From contig JAXHVN010000028.1 in NCBI GenBank assembly GCA_034189165.1, positions 1 to 64,000 on the forward strand: a stretch of 64,000 bases of DNA. The letters run 5' to 3'. Positions 47,484-56,075 of the stretch are shown here, in pieces. This stretch comes from JAASSS01 sp021767745. GTDB lineage: Bacteria > Pseudomonadota > Gammaproteobacteria > UBA5335. Every line of letters starts with the position of its first letter. Positions within the stretch are counted from its first letter, which is position 1. Below the pieces are notes generated by a model, which saw nothing but the letters and a program-made list of their open reading frames with translations, did not search any database and was not told the DNA's origin. Both the position numbers and the translations under genes were made by a program.

Positions 47484-47939
47484 ATGAAGGGAAAGACGAT
47501 GCTGGTGGCCTGCGCTGCGCTGTGGCTGCCCGCCGCCGCAACGGCGCAGTTCCAGCCCATGAGCGAATCCGAGTTGCGTGCCGTGCAGGCGCAGGGACCG
47601 CTGCTCGATGCCGGGCTGCAGGTGATCGAGGCGCTGATCGATCTGGAGGAGCTGGAGGATTTCGATCCGCTACAGGATCTCATCGCGGCGCTGGACGAGC
47701 TGATCGATCCGGGGGAGTTGGACGCGGTATTCGATCCAACGCTGATCCCCGGCCTGATCGAACAGTCCATCGACGAGGCGCGGACGGCGAAGGCCGACCG
47801 GCTCGCCCGGCGTGCGCTGTACAACGAGGGCGTGGCCGGGCTGCTGCCGGCACGCACGCTGGTGGGCCAGGTCGCGGGCAACGGCCTGACGGCGCGGGCC
47901 GACTGGTTGCGGCTGCAGGAGAGCCTCTGGCGCCCCTGA
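47484..47939 (+). CDS. exported acidic repeat protein, paralogue 3 of 3
   Basis: A 151-residue member. Signal peptide 1-21 (AAATA), then QFQPM and ELRAVQAQG at 30-38, where the first Gly of the motif is Ala. Repeats VIEALIDLEELE (47-58) and ALDELIDPGELD (69-80). The C terminus ends RLQESLWRP. Its only Cys lies in the signal peptide. GGAG precedes the ATG. Unlike genes 1 and 2 no hairpin-T-tract terminator follows within the 66 bases before the tRNA. Function unknown. Confidence 0.68.
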   Translation: MKGKTMLVACAALWLPAAATAQFQPMSESELRAVQAQGPLLDAGLQVIEALIDLEELEDFDPLQDLIAALDELIDPGELDAVFDPTLIPGLIEQSIDEARTAKADRLARRALYNEGVAGLLPARTLVGQVAGNGLTARADWLRLQESLWRP

Positions 47940-48005
47940 TCGCAGCGACGTGTCGATAGGCGGCGGACCGCCTCGGTGCGCGGCCCGCCGCACCGACGTC
48001 GCAGG

Positions 48006-48092
48006 TGGTGCCGGGAGCGAGGGTCGAACTCGCACTCTGTTACCAGAACCGGATTTTGAGTCCGGCGCGTCTACCAGTTCCGCCATCCCGGC
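48006..48092 (-). tRNA. tRNA-Leu (anticodon CAA)
   Basis: An 87-base class II tRNA with encoded CCA. The acceptor arms GCCGGGA and TCCCGGC pair, the D arm has GGTAGACGC, the anticodon stem CCGGA/TCCGG encloses CTCAAAA with anticodon CAA (UUG codon), a long variable arm follows, and the T arm GCGAG-TTCGACC-CTCGC is perfect. Its 3' end points toward the three-paralogue cluster. Confidence 0.95.
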
Positions 48093-48159
48093 CGGCCAGC
48101 GAGTATAGAGCAAGGCTTCGGCTCTGCGCAGCCGCACAATGCCTGTACCATGCGCGGCC

Positions 48160-49173
48160 ATGTCCCTGGCCGACTATCACTTCGATCTGCCGCCCGAGCT
48201 GATCGCGCAGACGCCGTTGCCACGGCGTCGTGATGCCCGCCTGCTGCACCTCGGCGTGGACGGGCCGGTGGACCGCCAGATGGCGGCGCTGCCGACGATC
48301 CTGCGGCCGGGCGATCTGCTGGTCTTCAACGACACCCGCGTGATTCCGGCCCGCCTGCAAGGGCACAAGGCGAGCGGCGGCGCGGTCGAGCTCATGGTCG
48401 AGCGCGTTACCGCGACGCACGAGGTTCGCGCCTTCATCGGTGCCAGCAAGTCGCCCGCCGCCGGCGCGACGCTCACCTTCGGTCCGGACGAGGCGCAGGT
48501 GCTCGGGCGGGAAGGCCGGCTCTTCCGGGTCCGCTTCGCCGCGCCAGTGGCCGAGGTGCTCGCCCGCCAGGGGCAGGTGCCGCTGCCGCCCTACATCGAT
48601 CGGGCGCCGGCGGCAGCGGATGCGGCGCGCTATCAGACGGTCTTCGCGCGCGTGCCGGGGGCGGTGGCAGCGCCCACGGCGGGGCTGCACTTCGACGCGC
48701 CACTGCTCGAGGCGCTGGCGGCGCAGGGCATCGGCCGAGCCTTCGTCACGCTGCACGTCGGCGCCGGCACCTTCGCGCCGCTGCGCGAGCAGGCGCTGGC
48801 CGACAACCGCCTGCACGCGGAATGGCTGGAAGTGAGCGAGGCCACCTGCCAGGCGATCGCCGCCACCCGCGCGGCGGGTGGGCGCATCGTCGCCGTCGGC
48901 ACGACCAGCGCGCGGGCGCTGGAGACGGCCGCTGCCGGCGGCGAGCCGGCGCCCTATGCCGGTGAGACCGAGCTGTTCATCCAGCCCGGCTACCGGTTTC
49001 GCGGCGTCGACCTGTTGCTGACCAACTTCCATCTGCCGCAGTCCAGTCTGCTGGTACTGGTGGCGGCCTTCGCCGGGCGCGAACGCGTGCTGGCGGCCTA
49101 TCGCCATGCCGTCGCCGCCCGCTACCGCTTCTACAGCTATGGCGATGCGTGCCTGCTGGAGCCGGGGACGTGA
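48160..49173 (+). CDS. queA: S-adenosylmethionine:tRNA ribosyltransferase-isomerase
   Basis: A 337-residue enzyme adding the epoxycyclopentane ring to preQ1 in tRNA. DYHFDLPPELIAQTPLPRRRDARLL, FNDTRVIPARL, PTAGLHFDAPLLEAL, LHVGAGTFAPLR and TNFHLPQSSLL are family motifs. The start at 48160 fits homologues; an ATG seven codons upstream is less likely. The stop overlaps the tgt start (GTGA). Confidence 0.95.
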   Translation: MSLADYHFDLPPELIAQTPLPRRRDARLLHLGVDGPVDRQMAALPTILRPGDLLVFNDTRVIPARLQGHKASGGAVELMVERVTATHEVRAFIGASKSPAAGATLTFGPDEAQVLGREGRLFRVRFAAPVAEVLARQGQVPLPPYIDRAPAAADAARYQTVFARVPGAVAAPTAGLHFDAPLLEALAAQGIGRAFVTLHVGAGTFAPLREQALADNRLHAEWLEVSEATCQAIAATRAAGGRIVAVGTTSARALETAAAGGEPAPYAGETELFIQPGYRFRGVDLLLTNFHLPQSSLLVLVAAFAGRERVLAAYRHAVAARYRFYSYGDACLLEPGT

Positions 49174-50294
49174 ACGACTTCACGCTGCTGGCGACGGATG
49201 GCACAGCACGCCGCGGCCGGCTGCGGCTGCACCATGGCGAGGTGGAAACCCCGGCCTTCATGCCGGTCGGCACCTATGGCACGGTGAAGGCGATGACGCC
49301 CGAGGAACTCGAGGCGATGGACGCCCACATCGTGCTCGGCAACACCTTCCATCTGATGTTGCGGCCCGGGCTGGATGTGATTGCCGCGCATGGCGGCCTG
49401 CATCGCTTCATGCACTGGGAGCGGCCCATCCTGACCGACTCCGGCGGTTTCCAGGTCTTCAGCCTCGCCGAGCTGCGCCGGCTCGACGAACGGGGCGTGC
49501 GCTTCCGCTCGCCCATCGATGGCGACGAGGTTTTCCTCAGCCCCGAGATCTCCATGCAGGTGCAGCACGCGTTGGCTGCCGACGTGGTCATGGTGTTCGA
49601 CGAGTGCACGCCATATCCGGCCGAGCGCGAACAGGCGCGCGAATCGATGGCCCTGTCGCTGCGCTGGGCCGAGCGCAGCCGGCGCGAGCACGACGCGCTG
49701 GGTAATGCCAACGCGCTGTTCGGCATCGTGCAGGGGGGCATGTACGCGGCGCTGCGGGCCCAGAGCCTGGCCGGGCTGCAGGCGATCGGCTTCGACGGCT
49801 ATGCCATCGGCGGACTGTCGGTCGGTGAGCCCGAGCACGAGCGCCTGCATGTGCTCGATGCGCTGCTGCCGGCCATGCCGACGGCGCAGCCGCGCTATCT
49901 GATGGGCGTCGGCCGGCCGGAGGACCTGGTCGAGGCGGTGGCCCGTGGCGTGGACATGTTCGACTGCGTCATGCCGACCCGCAACGCGCGCAACGGGCAC
50001 CTGTTCACGCACCGCGGCGTGGTGCGCATCCGTCACGCCGCCCACCGGCTGGACGACGGCCCGCTCGATGCCGACTGCGACTGCACCACCTGCCGCCACT
50101 ACAGCCGCGCCTACCTGCGCCATCTGGAGCGCAGCGGCGAGATCCTGTTCAGCCGGCTCGCCTCGCTGCACAACCTGCACTACTACCAGCGGCTGATGCA
50201 GGGCATGCGCAGCGCCATCGCCGAGGGCGGCTTCGCCCGCTTCCGCGCGGACTTCTACGCTGCGCGGGAATTGCCCGTGCCGGCTATGTCATAA
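49170..50294 (+). CDS. tgt: tRNA-guanine transglycosylase
   Basis: A 374-residue enzyme exchanging G34 for preQ1 in GUN-anticodon tRNAs. DSGGFQVFSL carries a base-binding Asp; FDCVMPTRNARNG contains the catalytic Asp; zinc ligands are C-x-C-x2-C in CDCTTC and a later His. The GTG start overlaps queA. A CATAAT at 50290-50295, just at the tgt stop, could be a -10 for yajC. Confidence 0.96.
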   Translation: MNDFTLLATDGTARRGRLRLHHGEVETPAFMPVGTYGTVKAMTPEELEAMDAHIVLGNTFHLMLRPGLDVIAAHGGLHRFMHWERPILTDSGGFQVFSLAELRRLDERGVRFRSPIDGDEVFLSPEISMQVQHALAADVVMVFDECTPYPAEREQARESMALSLRWAERSRREHDALGNANALFGIVQGGMYAALRAQSLAGLQAIGFDGYAIGGLSVGEPEHERLHVLDALLPAMPTAQPRYLMGVGRPEDLVEAVARGVDMFDCVMPTRNARNGHLFTHRGVVRIRHAAHRLDDGPLDADCDCTTCRHYSRAYLRHLERSGEILFSRLASLHNLHYYQRLMQGMRSAIAEGGFARFRADFYAARELPVPAMS

Positions 50295-50348
50295 TCGCGC
50301 CCGTCACGTCGGCCCCGCGCCGGCGTTTGCCTTTTCGGGAGCTGCATC

Positions 50349-50681
50349 ATGTCTTTGTTCATCAACGATGCCTGGGCGCAGGCCGCCGGTGGCGGTGAGC
50401 CGAACTTCCTGGTCAGCCTGCTGCCGCTCGTTGTCCTGTTCGCCCTGTTCTACTTCCTGCTGATCCGGCCGCAGACGAAGCGGGCCAAGGAGCACCGGGA
50501 GATGATCGCCGCCGTCGCCAAGGGTGACGAGATCGTCACCACCGGCGGGCTGGCCGGCCGGGTGACCGAGGTCGGCGAGAGCTTCCTGGAGCTCGGCATC
50601 GCCGAGGGCGTGACGGTGAAGGTCCAGAAGCAGGCCGTCTCGACCATTCTGCCCAAGGGCTCGCTGAAGCCGAAACGCTGA
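50349..50681 (+). CDS. yajC: Sec translocon accessory protein YajC
   Basis: A 110-residue inner-membrane protein with one helix (about 22-42) and a cytosolic KxGDEIVTTGGLAGRV domain. It associates with SecDF. Upstream tgt and downstream secD give the usual order. Confidence 0.94.
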   Translation: MSLFINDAWAQAAGGGEPNFLVSLLPLVVLFALFYFLLIRPQTKRAKEHREMIAAVAKGDEIVTTGGLAGRVTEVGESFLELGIAEGVTVKVQKQAVSTILPKGSLKPKR

Positions 50682-50741
50682 CGTCACCGGCGTGGCCGCT
50701 CACCGTCCCATCCACCCCCGACTCCGCCTGCAGGCGCCCGC

Positions 50742-52589
50742 ATGAACCGCTACCCGCTCTGGAAGTACCTGCTGGTGCTCGGCGTTTTCCTGCTGGGCCT
50801 GCTCTACGCCCTGCCGAACCTGTTTGGGGAGGATCCGGCGGTGCAGCTGTCGGCGCCCAACGGTCGGCCGGTACCGGCGGCGATGGCCGATCAGGTGCGC
50901 GATCTGCTGCGCCGTACCGACATTCCGGTGCGCGGCCTCGAATCGGCGGATGGCCGGCTGCTGGTGCGCCTGCCGGATCAGGACGCGCAGCTGGCGACGC
51001 GGGAGCTGCTCGCGCGCGAGTTCGAGGATGCCGTGGTGGCGCTGAACCTCGCGCCGCGGACCCCCGCCTGGCTGCGGGCCCTCGGGGCCGAGCCCATGGC
51101 GCTGGGCCTGGATCTGCGCGGCGGCGTGCACTTCCTGATGGAGGTGGACATGGCGGCGGCGCTGCAGCAGCGCCTGGAAAGCCTGGAGGCCGATGCGCGG
51201 CGGGTGCTGCGCGAGGCCGGCGTGCGCTATGCCGGCATCAGTCGTAGCGGCGAGCGCATCGTCATCCGGCTGCGCGAGCCCGCTGACGTGGCGCAGGCGC
51301 GAGAAACGCTGGGCGAGGCGTTGCCGGAGCTGACGCTCGACGGTGGCGAGGCCGACTCGCTGCGGCTGATCGGCACGCTGGACGCGCAGACCCGCGAGCA
51401 GGTGCGCGACTTCGCGCTGGACCAGAACATCACCACGCTGCGCAACCGGGTGAACGAGCTCGGCGTGGCCGAGCCGGTGATCCAGCAGCAGGGCGATTCC
51501 CGCATCGTCGTGCAGCTGCCGGGCGTGCAGGACACCGCCCGTGCCAAGGAGATCCTGGGGGCGACGGCGACGCTGGAGTTCCGCCTGGTCGACAGCGAGG
51601 GCGATGCCTACGCCGCCGAGCGCACGGGCCGCACGCCGATCGGCAGCCGGCTCTATCGCGAGCGCGACGGCGGGCCGATCCTGCTGCAGCGCGAGGTGAT
51701 CGTCACCGGTGACCAGCTGATCGACGCCACCGCCGGCTTCGATCAGCAGTCCGGCAGTCCCGCCGTGTTCGTGACGCTGGATGCGCGCGGCGCCCGGCGC
51801 ATGGGCGAGACCACCCGTCAGCATCTGGGCGAGCCGATGGCGGTGGTGTTCATCGAGAACAAGGTCGATGTGGAGCGCGTGGACGGCGAGCTGGTCAAGC
51901 GCCGGCGTACGGTCGAGGAAGTGATCAGCGTCGCGACCATCCAGGGCGTGTTCAGCAAACGCTTCCAGATCACCGGCCTGGCCCAGGAAGAGGCGCGCAC
52001 GCTCTCGCTGCTGCTGCGCGCCGGCGCGCTGGCCGCCCCGGTCGACATCGTCGAGGAACGCACGGTCGGGCCCAGCCTCGGGCAGCGCAACATTCAGCAG
52101 GGCTTCACGGCGGTGGCCATCGGCCTGCTGCTGGTGGCGGTGTTCATGGTGGTCTACTACCGCGTCTTCGGGCTGATCGCCGATCTGGCGCTGGTGGTCA
52201 ACCTGGTGCTGATCGTGGCCGTGCTCTCGCTGCTGCAGGCGACGCTGACGCTGCCGGGCATCGCCGGTCTGGTGCTGACGGTGGGCATGGCGGTCGATGC
52301 CAACGTGCTGATCTTCGAGCGCATCCGCGAGGAGCTGCGAATCGGCAACACGCCGCAGGCGGCGATCCAGCGCGGCTACGCCAAGGCCTTCTCCACCATC
52401 GCCGATGCCAACGTCACCACGCTGATCGCCGCCGTGGTGCTGTTCGGCCTCGGTAGCGGCCCGGTGCGCGGCTTCGCGGTGACGCTCTCGATCGGCATCC
52501 TCACCTCGATGTTCACCGCCATCATGGGCACCCGCGCCATGGTGAACCTGATCTATGGCAACCGCCGCCTGCGCGGCCTGGCGATCTGA
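50742..52589 (+). CDS. secD: protein translocase subunit SecD
   Basis: A 615-residue proton-driven translocation factor. First helix 6-26, a large periplasmic P1 domain (GLDLRGGVHFLMEVD near 120), then five C-terminal helices including GLVLTVGMAVDANVLIFERIREEL. Works with SecF and YajC to pull preproteins through SecYEG. Eight bases separate it from secF. Confidence 0.96.
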   Translation: MNRYPLWKYLLVLGVFLLGLLYALPNLFGEDPAVQLSAPNGRPVPAAMADQVRDLLRRTDIPVRGLESADGRLLVRLPDQDAQLATRELLAREFEDAVVALNLAPRTPAWLRALGAEPMALGLDLRGGVHFLMEVDMAAALQQRLESLEADARRVLREAGVRYAGISRSGERIVIRLREPADVAQARETLGEALPELTLDGGEADSLRLIGTLDAQTREQVRDFALDQNITTLRNRVNELGVAEPVIQQQGDSRIVVQLPGVQDTARAKEILGATATLEFRLVDSEGDAYAAERTGRTPIGSRLYRERDGGPILLQREVIVTGDQLIDATAGFDQQSGSPAVFVTLDARGARRMGETTRQHLGEPMAVVFIENKVDVERVDGELVKRRRTVEEVISVATIQGVFSKRFQITGLAQEEARTLSLLLRAGALAAPVDIVEERTVGPSLGQRNIQQGFTAVAIGLLLVAVFMVVYYRVFGLIADLALVVNLVLIVAVLSLLQATLTLPGIAGLVLTVGMAVDANVLIFERIREELRIGNTPQAAIQRGYAKAFSTIADANVTTLIAAVVLFGLGSGPVRGFAVTLSIGILTSMFTAIMGTRAMVNLIYGNRRLRGLAI

Positions 52590-52597
52590 GGTATCCG

Positions 52598-53542
52598 ATG
52601 GAGCTGTTCAAGCGCACCACGCAGATCGATTTCATGGCGCGGCGCCGCCTCGCGCTGCCGCTCTCCGCGCTGCTGCTGGTGGTCGCGATCGTGGGCCTGG
52701 TGCTGCGCGGGCTCAGCTTCGGCATCGACTTCACCGGCGGCGTGCTGGTCGAAGTGCGCTATCCGCAGCAGGCGGTGCTGACCGACGTTCGCCGGCAGCT
52801 GGCGGACGCCGGGTTCGAAGGCGCCGTGGTGCAGTATTTCGGCACGCCGACCGATGTGCTGATCCGGCTGGCCCCGGGAGATGAGGGGGCGCCGGTGCAG
52901 AGCGAGCAGCTGAGCGAGCGCGTGCTGCAGGCGCTGCGGCAGGACGCCGCCGCGCAGATCACCGTGGAGCGCGTGGAATACGTCGGCCCGCAGGTCGGTC
53001 AAGAACTCGCCAATCAAGGTGGCCTGGCGCTGCTGGTGGCGTTGTTCGGGATCCTGGTCTACGTCTCGGTCCGCTTCGAATGGCGGCTCGCGCTCGGCGC
53101 CGTGGGCGCCCTGGTGCACGACGTGCTGGTGGTGCTGGGCCTGTTCGCCTGGGCCCAGGTTTCATTCGATCTGAGTGTGCTGGCCGCCGTGCTGGCCGTG
53201 ATCGGCTACTCGCTGAACGACACCATCGTCGTGTTCGACCGCATTCGCGATGGGTTCCTGGAGATGCGCCGCGCAACGCCCCCCGAGGTGGTGAACGTGT
53301 CGATCAACCAGACGCTCAGCCGCACCCTCATGACCAGTGGCACCACGCTGCTGGTGTTGATTGCGCTGGCGCTGTTCGGCGGCACGGTGATCCAGCCGTT
53401 CGCCATCGCGCTGATCGCGGGCATCGTGATCGGCACGTATTCCTCGATCTACGTGGCCAGCGTGCTGGCGCTGGGGCTGGGCGTCAGCCGCGTCAACCTG
53501 TTGAAGCCCCAGCGGCAGGACAAGCCCGACGCGCAGCTGTGA
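52598..53542 (+). CDS. secF: protein translocase subunit SecF
   Basis: A 314-residue partner of SecD: helix 1 at 17-36, GIDFTGGVLVEVRYP, then five helices with VIGYSLNDTIVVFDRIRD and the TLMTSGTTLLVL segment. Convergent with suhB, whose end lies 7 bases further. Confidence 0.96.
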   Translation: MELFKRTTQIDFMARRRLALPLSALLLVVAIVGLVLRGLSFGIDFTGGVLVEVRYPQQAVLTDVRRQLADAGFEGAVVQYFGTPTDVLIRLAPGDEGAPVQSEQLSERVLQALRQDAAAQITVERVEYVGPQVGQELANQGGLALLVALFGILVYVSVRFEWRLALGAVGALVHDVLVVLGLFAWAQVSFDLSVLAAVLAVIGYSLNDTIVVFDRIRDGFLEMRRATPPEVVNVSINQTLSRTLMTSGTTLLVLIALALFGGTVIQPFAIALIAGIVIGTYSSIYVASVLALGLGVSRVNLLKPQRQDKPDAQL

Positions 53543-53549
53543 GGCTCGG

Positions 53550-54368
53550 CTAGCCGGGGCGTGCGGGCGCCTCGCCCTTGAGCGCCGGCGTCAGGTGCGG
53601 GCCGATGGTGCGCACCAGAGCGGCGAACACGCGCGGATTGCCGCCGACCACGTGGCCGCGGTAGAGCACCTCCGGCGCGCCGGTGAGATCGCCGCTGACG
53701 CCGCCGGCCTCCTGAATCAGCAGCAGCCCCGCCGCCAGGTCCCAGGGCTTGAGGCCGAGCTCCCAGAAGCCGTCGAGCCGACCGGCGGCCACGTAGGCCA
53801 GATCCAGCGCCGCGGCGCCGGCGCGCCGCAGTCCGGCGGCATTGCCGGCCACGGCCTGCATCATGCCGAAGTAGGCGGCGGCATGCGCCGGTTCCCGCGC
53901 CGGGATGCCGGTGCCGATCAGCGCGCCGCCAAGGCCGCGGCTCTGGCTCACGCGGATGCGGCGGTTGTCCAGGAAGGCGCCGCGGCCGCGGCTGGCGGTG
54001 AACAGCTCCTGGCGCATCGGATCGAACACCACGGCGTGCTCGAGGCGCCCCTGGTGCAGGATGCCGATGGACACGGCGACGTGCGGGATGCCGTGAATGA
54101 AGTTCGTGGTGCCATCGAGCGGGTCGATGATCCAGACCGTCTCGCTCTCGCCGCTGCTGCCGCTTTCCTCGGCCAGGATGGCGTGCTGCGGGTAGGCCTC
54201 GTGGATCGTCTCGATGATGCGGGCCTCGGCGGCCCGGTCGACATCGGTGACGAAGTCGTTAGGCTGCTTGGTCTCGACGCGCACGGTGTCGAGTCGGCCG
54301 CTCTGGCGGGCGATGTGATCGCCGGCGCGGCGCGCGGCCTTCACGGCGATGTTGAGCCATGGATGCAT
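53550..54368 (-). CDS. suhB: inositol-1-monophosphatase family protein
   Basis: A 272-residue Mg-dependent phosphatase. EESG, the metal motif WIIDPLDGTTNFIHG and the C-terminal WDLAAGLLLIQEAGG are diagnostic. SuhB also binds RNA polymerase and helps rRNA antitermination in E. coli. Divergent from trmJ, the conserved arrangement. Confidence 0.94.
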   Translation of the reverse strand: MHPWLNIAVKAARRAGDHIARQSGRLDTVRVETKQPNDFVTDVDRAAEARIIETIHEAYPQHAILAEESGSSGESETVWIIDPLDGTTNFIHGIPHVAVSIGILHQGRLEHAVVFDPMRQELFTASRGRGAFLDNRRIRVSQSRGLGGALIGTGIPAREPAHAAAYFGMMQAVAGNAAGLRRAGAAALDLAYVAAGRLDGFWELGLKPWDLAAGLLLIQEAGGVSGDLTGAPEVLYRGHVVGGNPRVFAALVRTIGPHLTPALKGEAPARPG

Positions 54369-54432
54369 CGCGAACAGGTCCGAGTGGAGGCGCGGGGAAG
54401 CGGCGCCAGCTTAGCAGAGCAGGGGGACAGGG

Positions 54433-55233
54433 GTGGAGCAGGATCTGGCTGGCCGGGTGCGGGTGGTGTTGGTGGAGCCGAGTCATCCGGGCAACATCGG
54501 CGCGGCCGCCCGGGCGATGAAGGTGATGGGCCTGCGGCGGCTGAGCCTGGTGGCGCCGCGTCAGTTCCCGCATGCCGAGGCCACGGCGCGCGCCGCCGGC
54601 GCCGACGATCTGCTGGCCGCTGCCGACGTCTGCCCGACGCTGGATGCCGCCATTGCCGAGTGCCACCGCGTCTATGGCACCACCGCCCGCAGTCGTTCGC
54701 TGCGCTGGCCGGCGCTGGCGCCGCGGGCGGCGGCCGCGCAGATGCTGGCGCTGCCGGCCGAGGCCGAGATCGCGCTGGTGTTCGGGCGCGAGCGCACCGG
54801 GCTCGACAACGATGAAGTCGCCCGTTGCCACCAACTGATCCACATCCCGACGGCGCCGGAGTTCGGCTCGCTCAACCTCGCCGCGGCGGTGCAGGTGCTG
54901 GCCTACGAGCTGCAGCTGGCAACGCTGGCTGACGTGGCCCTGCCGGTGGAGACGCCCGAGGCGCCGCCGGCCACCGCCGCGCAGATGCAGGCGCTCTACG
55001 ATCATCTGGAGCGGGCGCTGGTCGCGCTGGAATTTCTCGATCCGGACAACCCGCGCCAGCTGATGCCGCGGTTGCGGCGCTTCTTCAACCGCGCGGCGCC
55101 CGATGCGCTGGAGCTGAACATCCTGCGCGGCATCCTGACCGCCGCCGAACGGGCGCGCGCCGAGGCCGATGCCGCCACGGCCGGCGGCCCGCCGGCCGCC
55201 GCGCGTGCCCGCTCGGCGGCAGAGGAGCGATGA
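54433..55233 (+). CDS. trmJ: tRNA (Cm32/Um32) 2'-O-methyltransferase TrmJ
   Basis: A 266-residue SPOUT enzyme. VVLVEPSHPGNIGAAARAMK, VFGRERTGLDNDEV and EFGSLNLAAAVQV make up the trefoil-knot motifs; a helical C-terminal extension follows. GTG start. The stop overlaps cysE (ATGA). Confidence 0.94.
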   Translation: MEQDLAGRVRVVLVEPSHPGNIGAAARAMKVMGLRRLSLVAPRQFPHAEATARAAGADDLLAAADVCPTLDAAIAECHRVYGTTARSRSLRWPALAPRAAAAQMLALPAEAEIALVFGRERTGLDNDEVARCHQLIHIPTAPEFGSLNLAAAVQVLAYELQLATLADVALPVETPEAPPATAAQMQALYDHLERALVALEFLDPDNPRQLMPRLRRFFNRAAPDALELNILRGILTAAERARAEADAATAGGPPAAARARSAAEER

Positions 55234-56075
55234 ACGTGATCGGCAGGATTCGCCAGCGACTGCGGGAGGAGATCGACTGCGTCTTCGAGCGCGACCCGGC
55301 AGCCCGCAGCCGGCTGGAGGTGATGCTCGCCTATCCGGGGCTGCACGCGGTGCTGCTGCACCGGCTCAGCCACCGGCTGTGGCAGGCCCGCCGGTACGTG
55401 CTGGCGCGGTGGCTCTCGCACGTCGGCCGCTGGCTGACCGGCATCGAGATCCACCCGGGAGCACGCATCGGCCGGCGCCTGTTCATCGATCATGGCCTCG
55501 GCGTGGTCATCGGCGAGACCACCGAGATCGGCGATGACTGCACCATCTATCAGGGTGTGACGCTCGGGGGCACGTCGTGGAAGCCCGGCAAGCGGCATCC
55601 GACGCTGGAAGCCGGCGTCATCGTCGGCGCCGGCGCCAAGGTGCTGGGGCCGTTCACCGTCGGCCGCGGTGCCCGCATCGGCTCCAACGCAGTCGTCGTC
55701 AAGGCCGTGCCGGCGGGGGCAACGGTGGTGGGTATTCCCGCGCGCGTGGTGCAGCGGGTGGCCGCGCCGCCGGACGCCGAGCGTCAGGCGATCGCGCGGC
55801 AGATGGGTTTCGACGCCTACGGCCTGACCCAGGAGATGCCCGACCCGGTGGCGCAGGCGATCAACGGCATCCTCGATCACGTGCATCTGATGGATCAGCG
55901 TCTGCAGGCGCAGGCGGCGTTGCTGCGCGAGCTGGCGCCGGAGGCCGCCGCTGCCGTGCCGCCGCTGGCGCGGTGCGAGGTGGCGCCGGTCGATTCCGCG
56001 GATCAGGGCGAGGCGCCCGCGGCTGACGGGGGTGGCACTGCGGCCGGGGAGGGACCCGGACGAGGCGGGCGGTGA
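55230..56075 (+). CDS. cysE: serine O-acetyltransferase
   Basis: A 281-residue hexapeptide-repeat enzyme making O-acetylserine for cysteine synthesis. The helical N-terminus is short (EpsC type). Catalytic residues are in GIEIHPGARIGRRLFIDHG and GVTLGGTSW. A 70-residue Ala/Pro/Gly-rich tail has no known role. Overlaps the desulfurase gene (GTGA), linking cysteine synthesis to sulfur mobilisation. Confidence 0.93.
   Translation: MNVIGRIRQRLREEIDCVFERDPAARSRLEVMLAYPGLHAVLLHRLSHRLWQARRYVLARWLSHVGRWLTGIEIHPGARIGRRLFIDHGLGVVIGETTEIGDDCTIYQGVTLGGTSWKPGKRHPTLEAGVIVGAGAKVLGPFTVGRGARIGSNAVVVKAVPAGATVVGIPARVVQRVAAPPDAERQAIARQMGFDAYGLTQEMPDPVAQAINGILDHVHLMDQRLQAQAALLRELAPEAAAAVPPLARCEVAPVDSADQGEAPAADGGGTAAGEGPGRGGR

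Larger units (their letters stand above)
46058..47939 (+). repeat. tandem three-gene paralogue array
   Basis: Three adjacent same-strand genes of 190, 152 and 151 codons share a signal peptide, the E(L/M)RAV-x-(G/A)QG motif at identical residues 30-38, a (V/A)I-x-x-L-(V/I)-(D/N)-L-x-EL-(D/E) block at 47-58, acidic repeats and a C-terminal segment. Genes 2 and 3 are closest to each other; gene 1 has extra repeats. This is a tandem duplication with divergence. Confidence 0.75.

Noticed and set aside
45327..48092. Possible genomic island between xerD and tRNA-Leu
   Set aside because: tRNA 3' ends and tyrosine recombinases often flank islands, but this XerD is the housekeeping enzyme and I find no repeat of the tRNA 3' end on the other side of the cluster.
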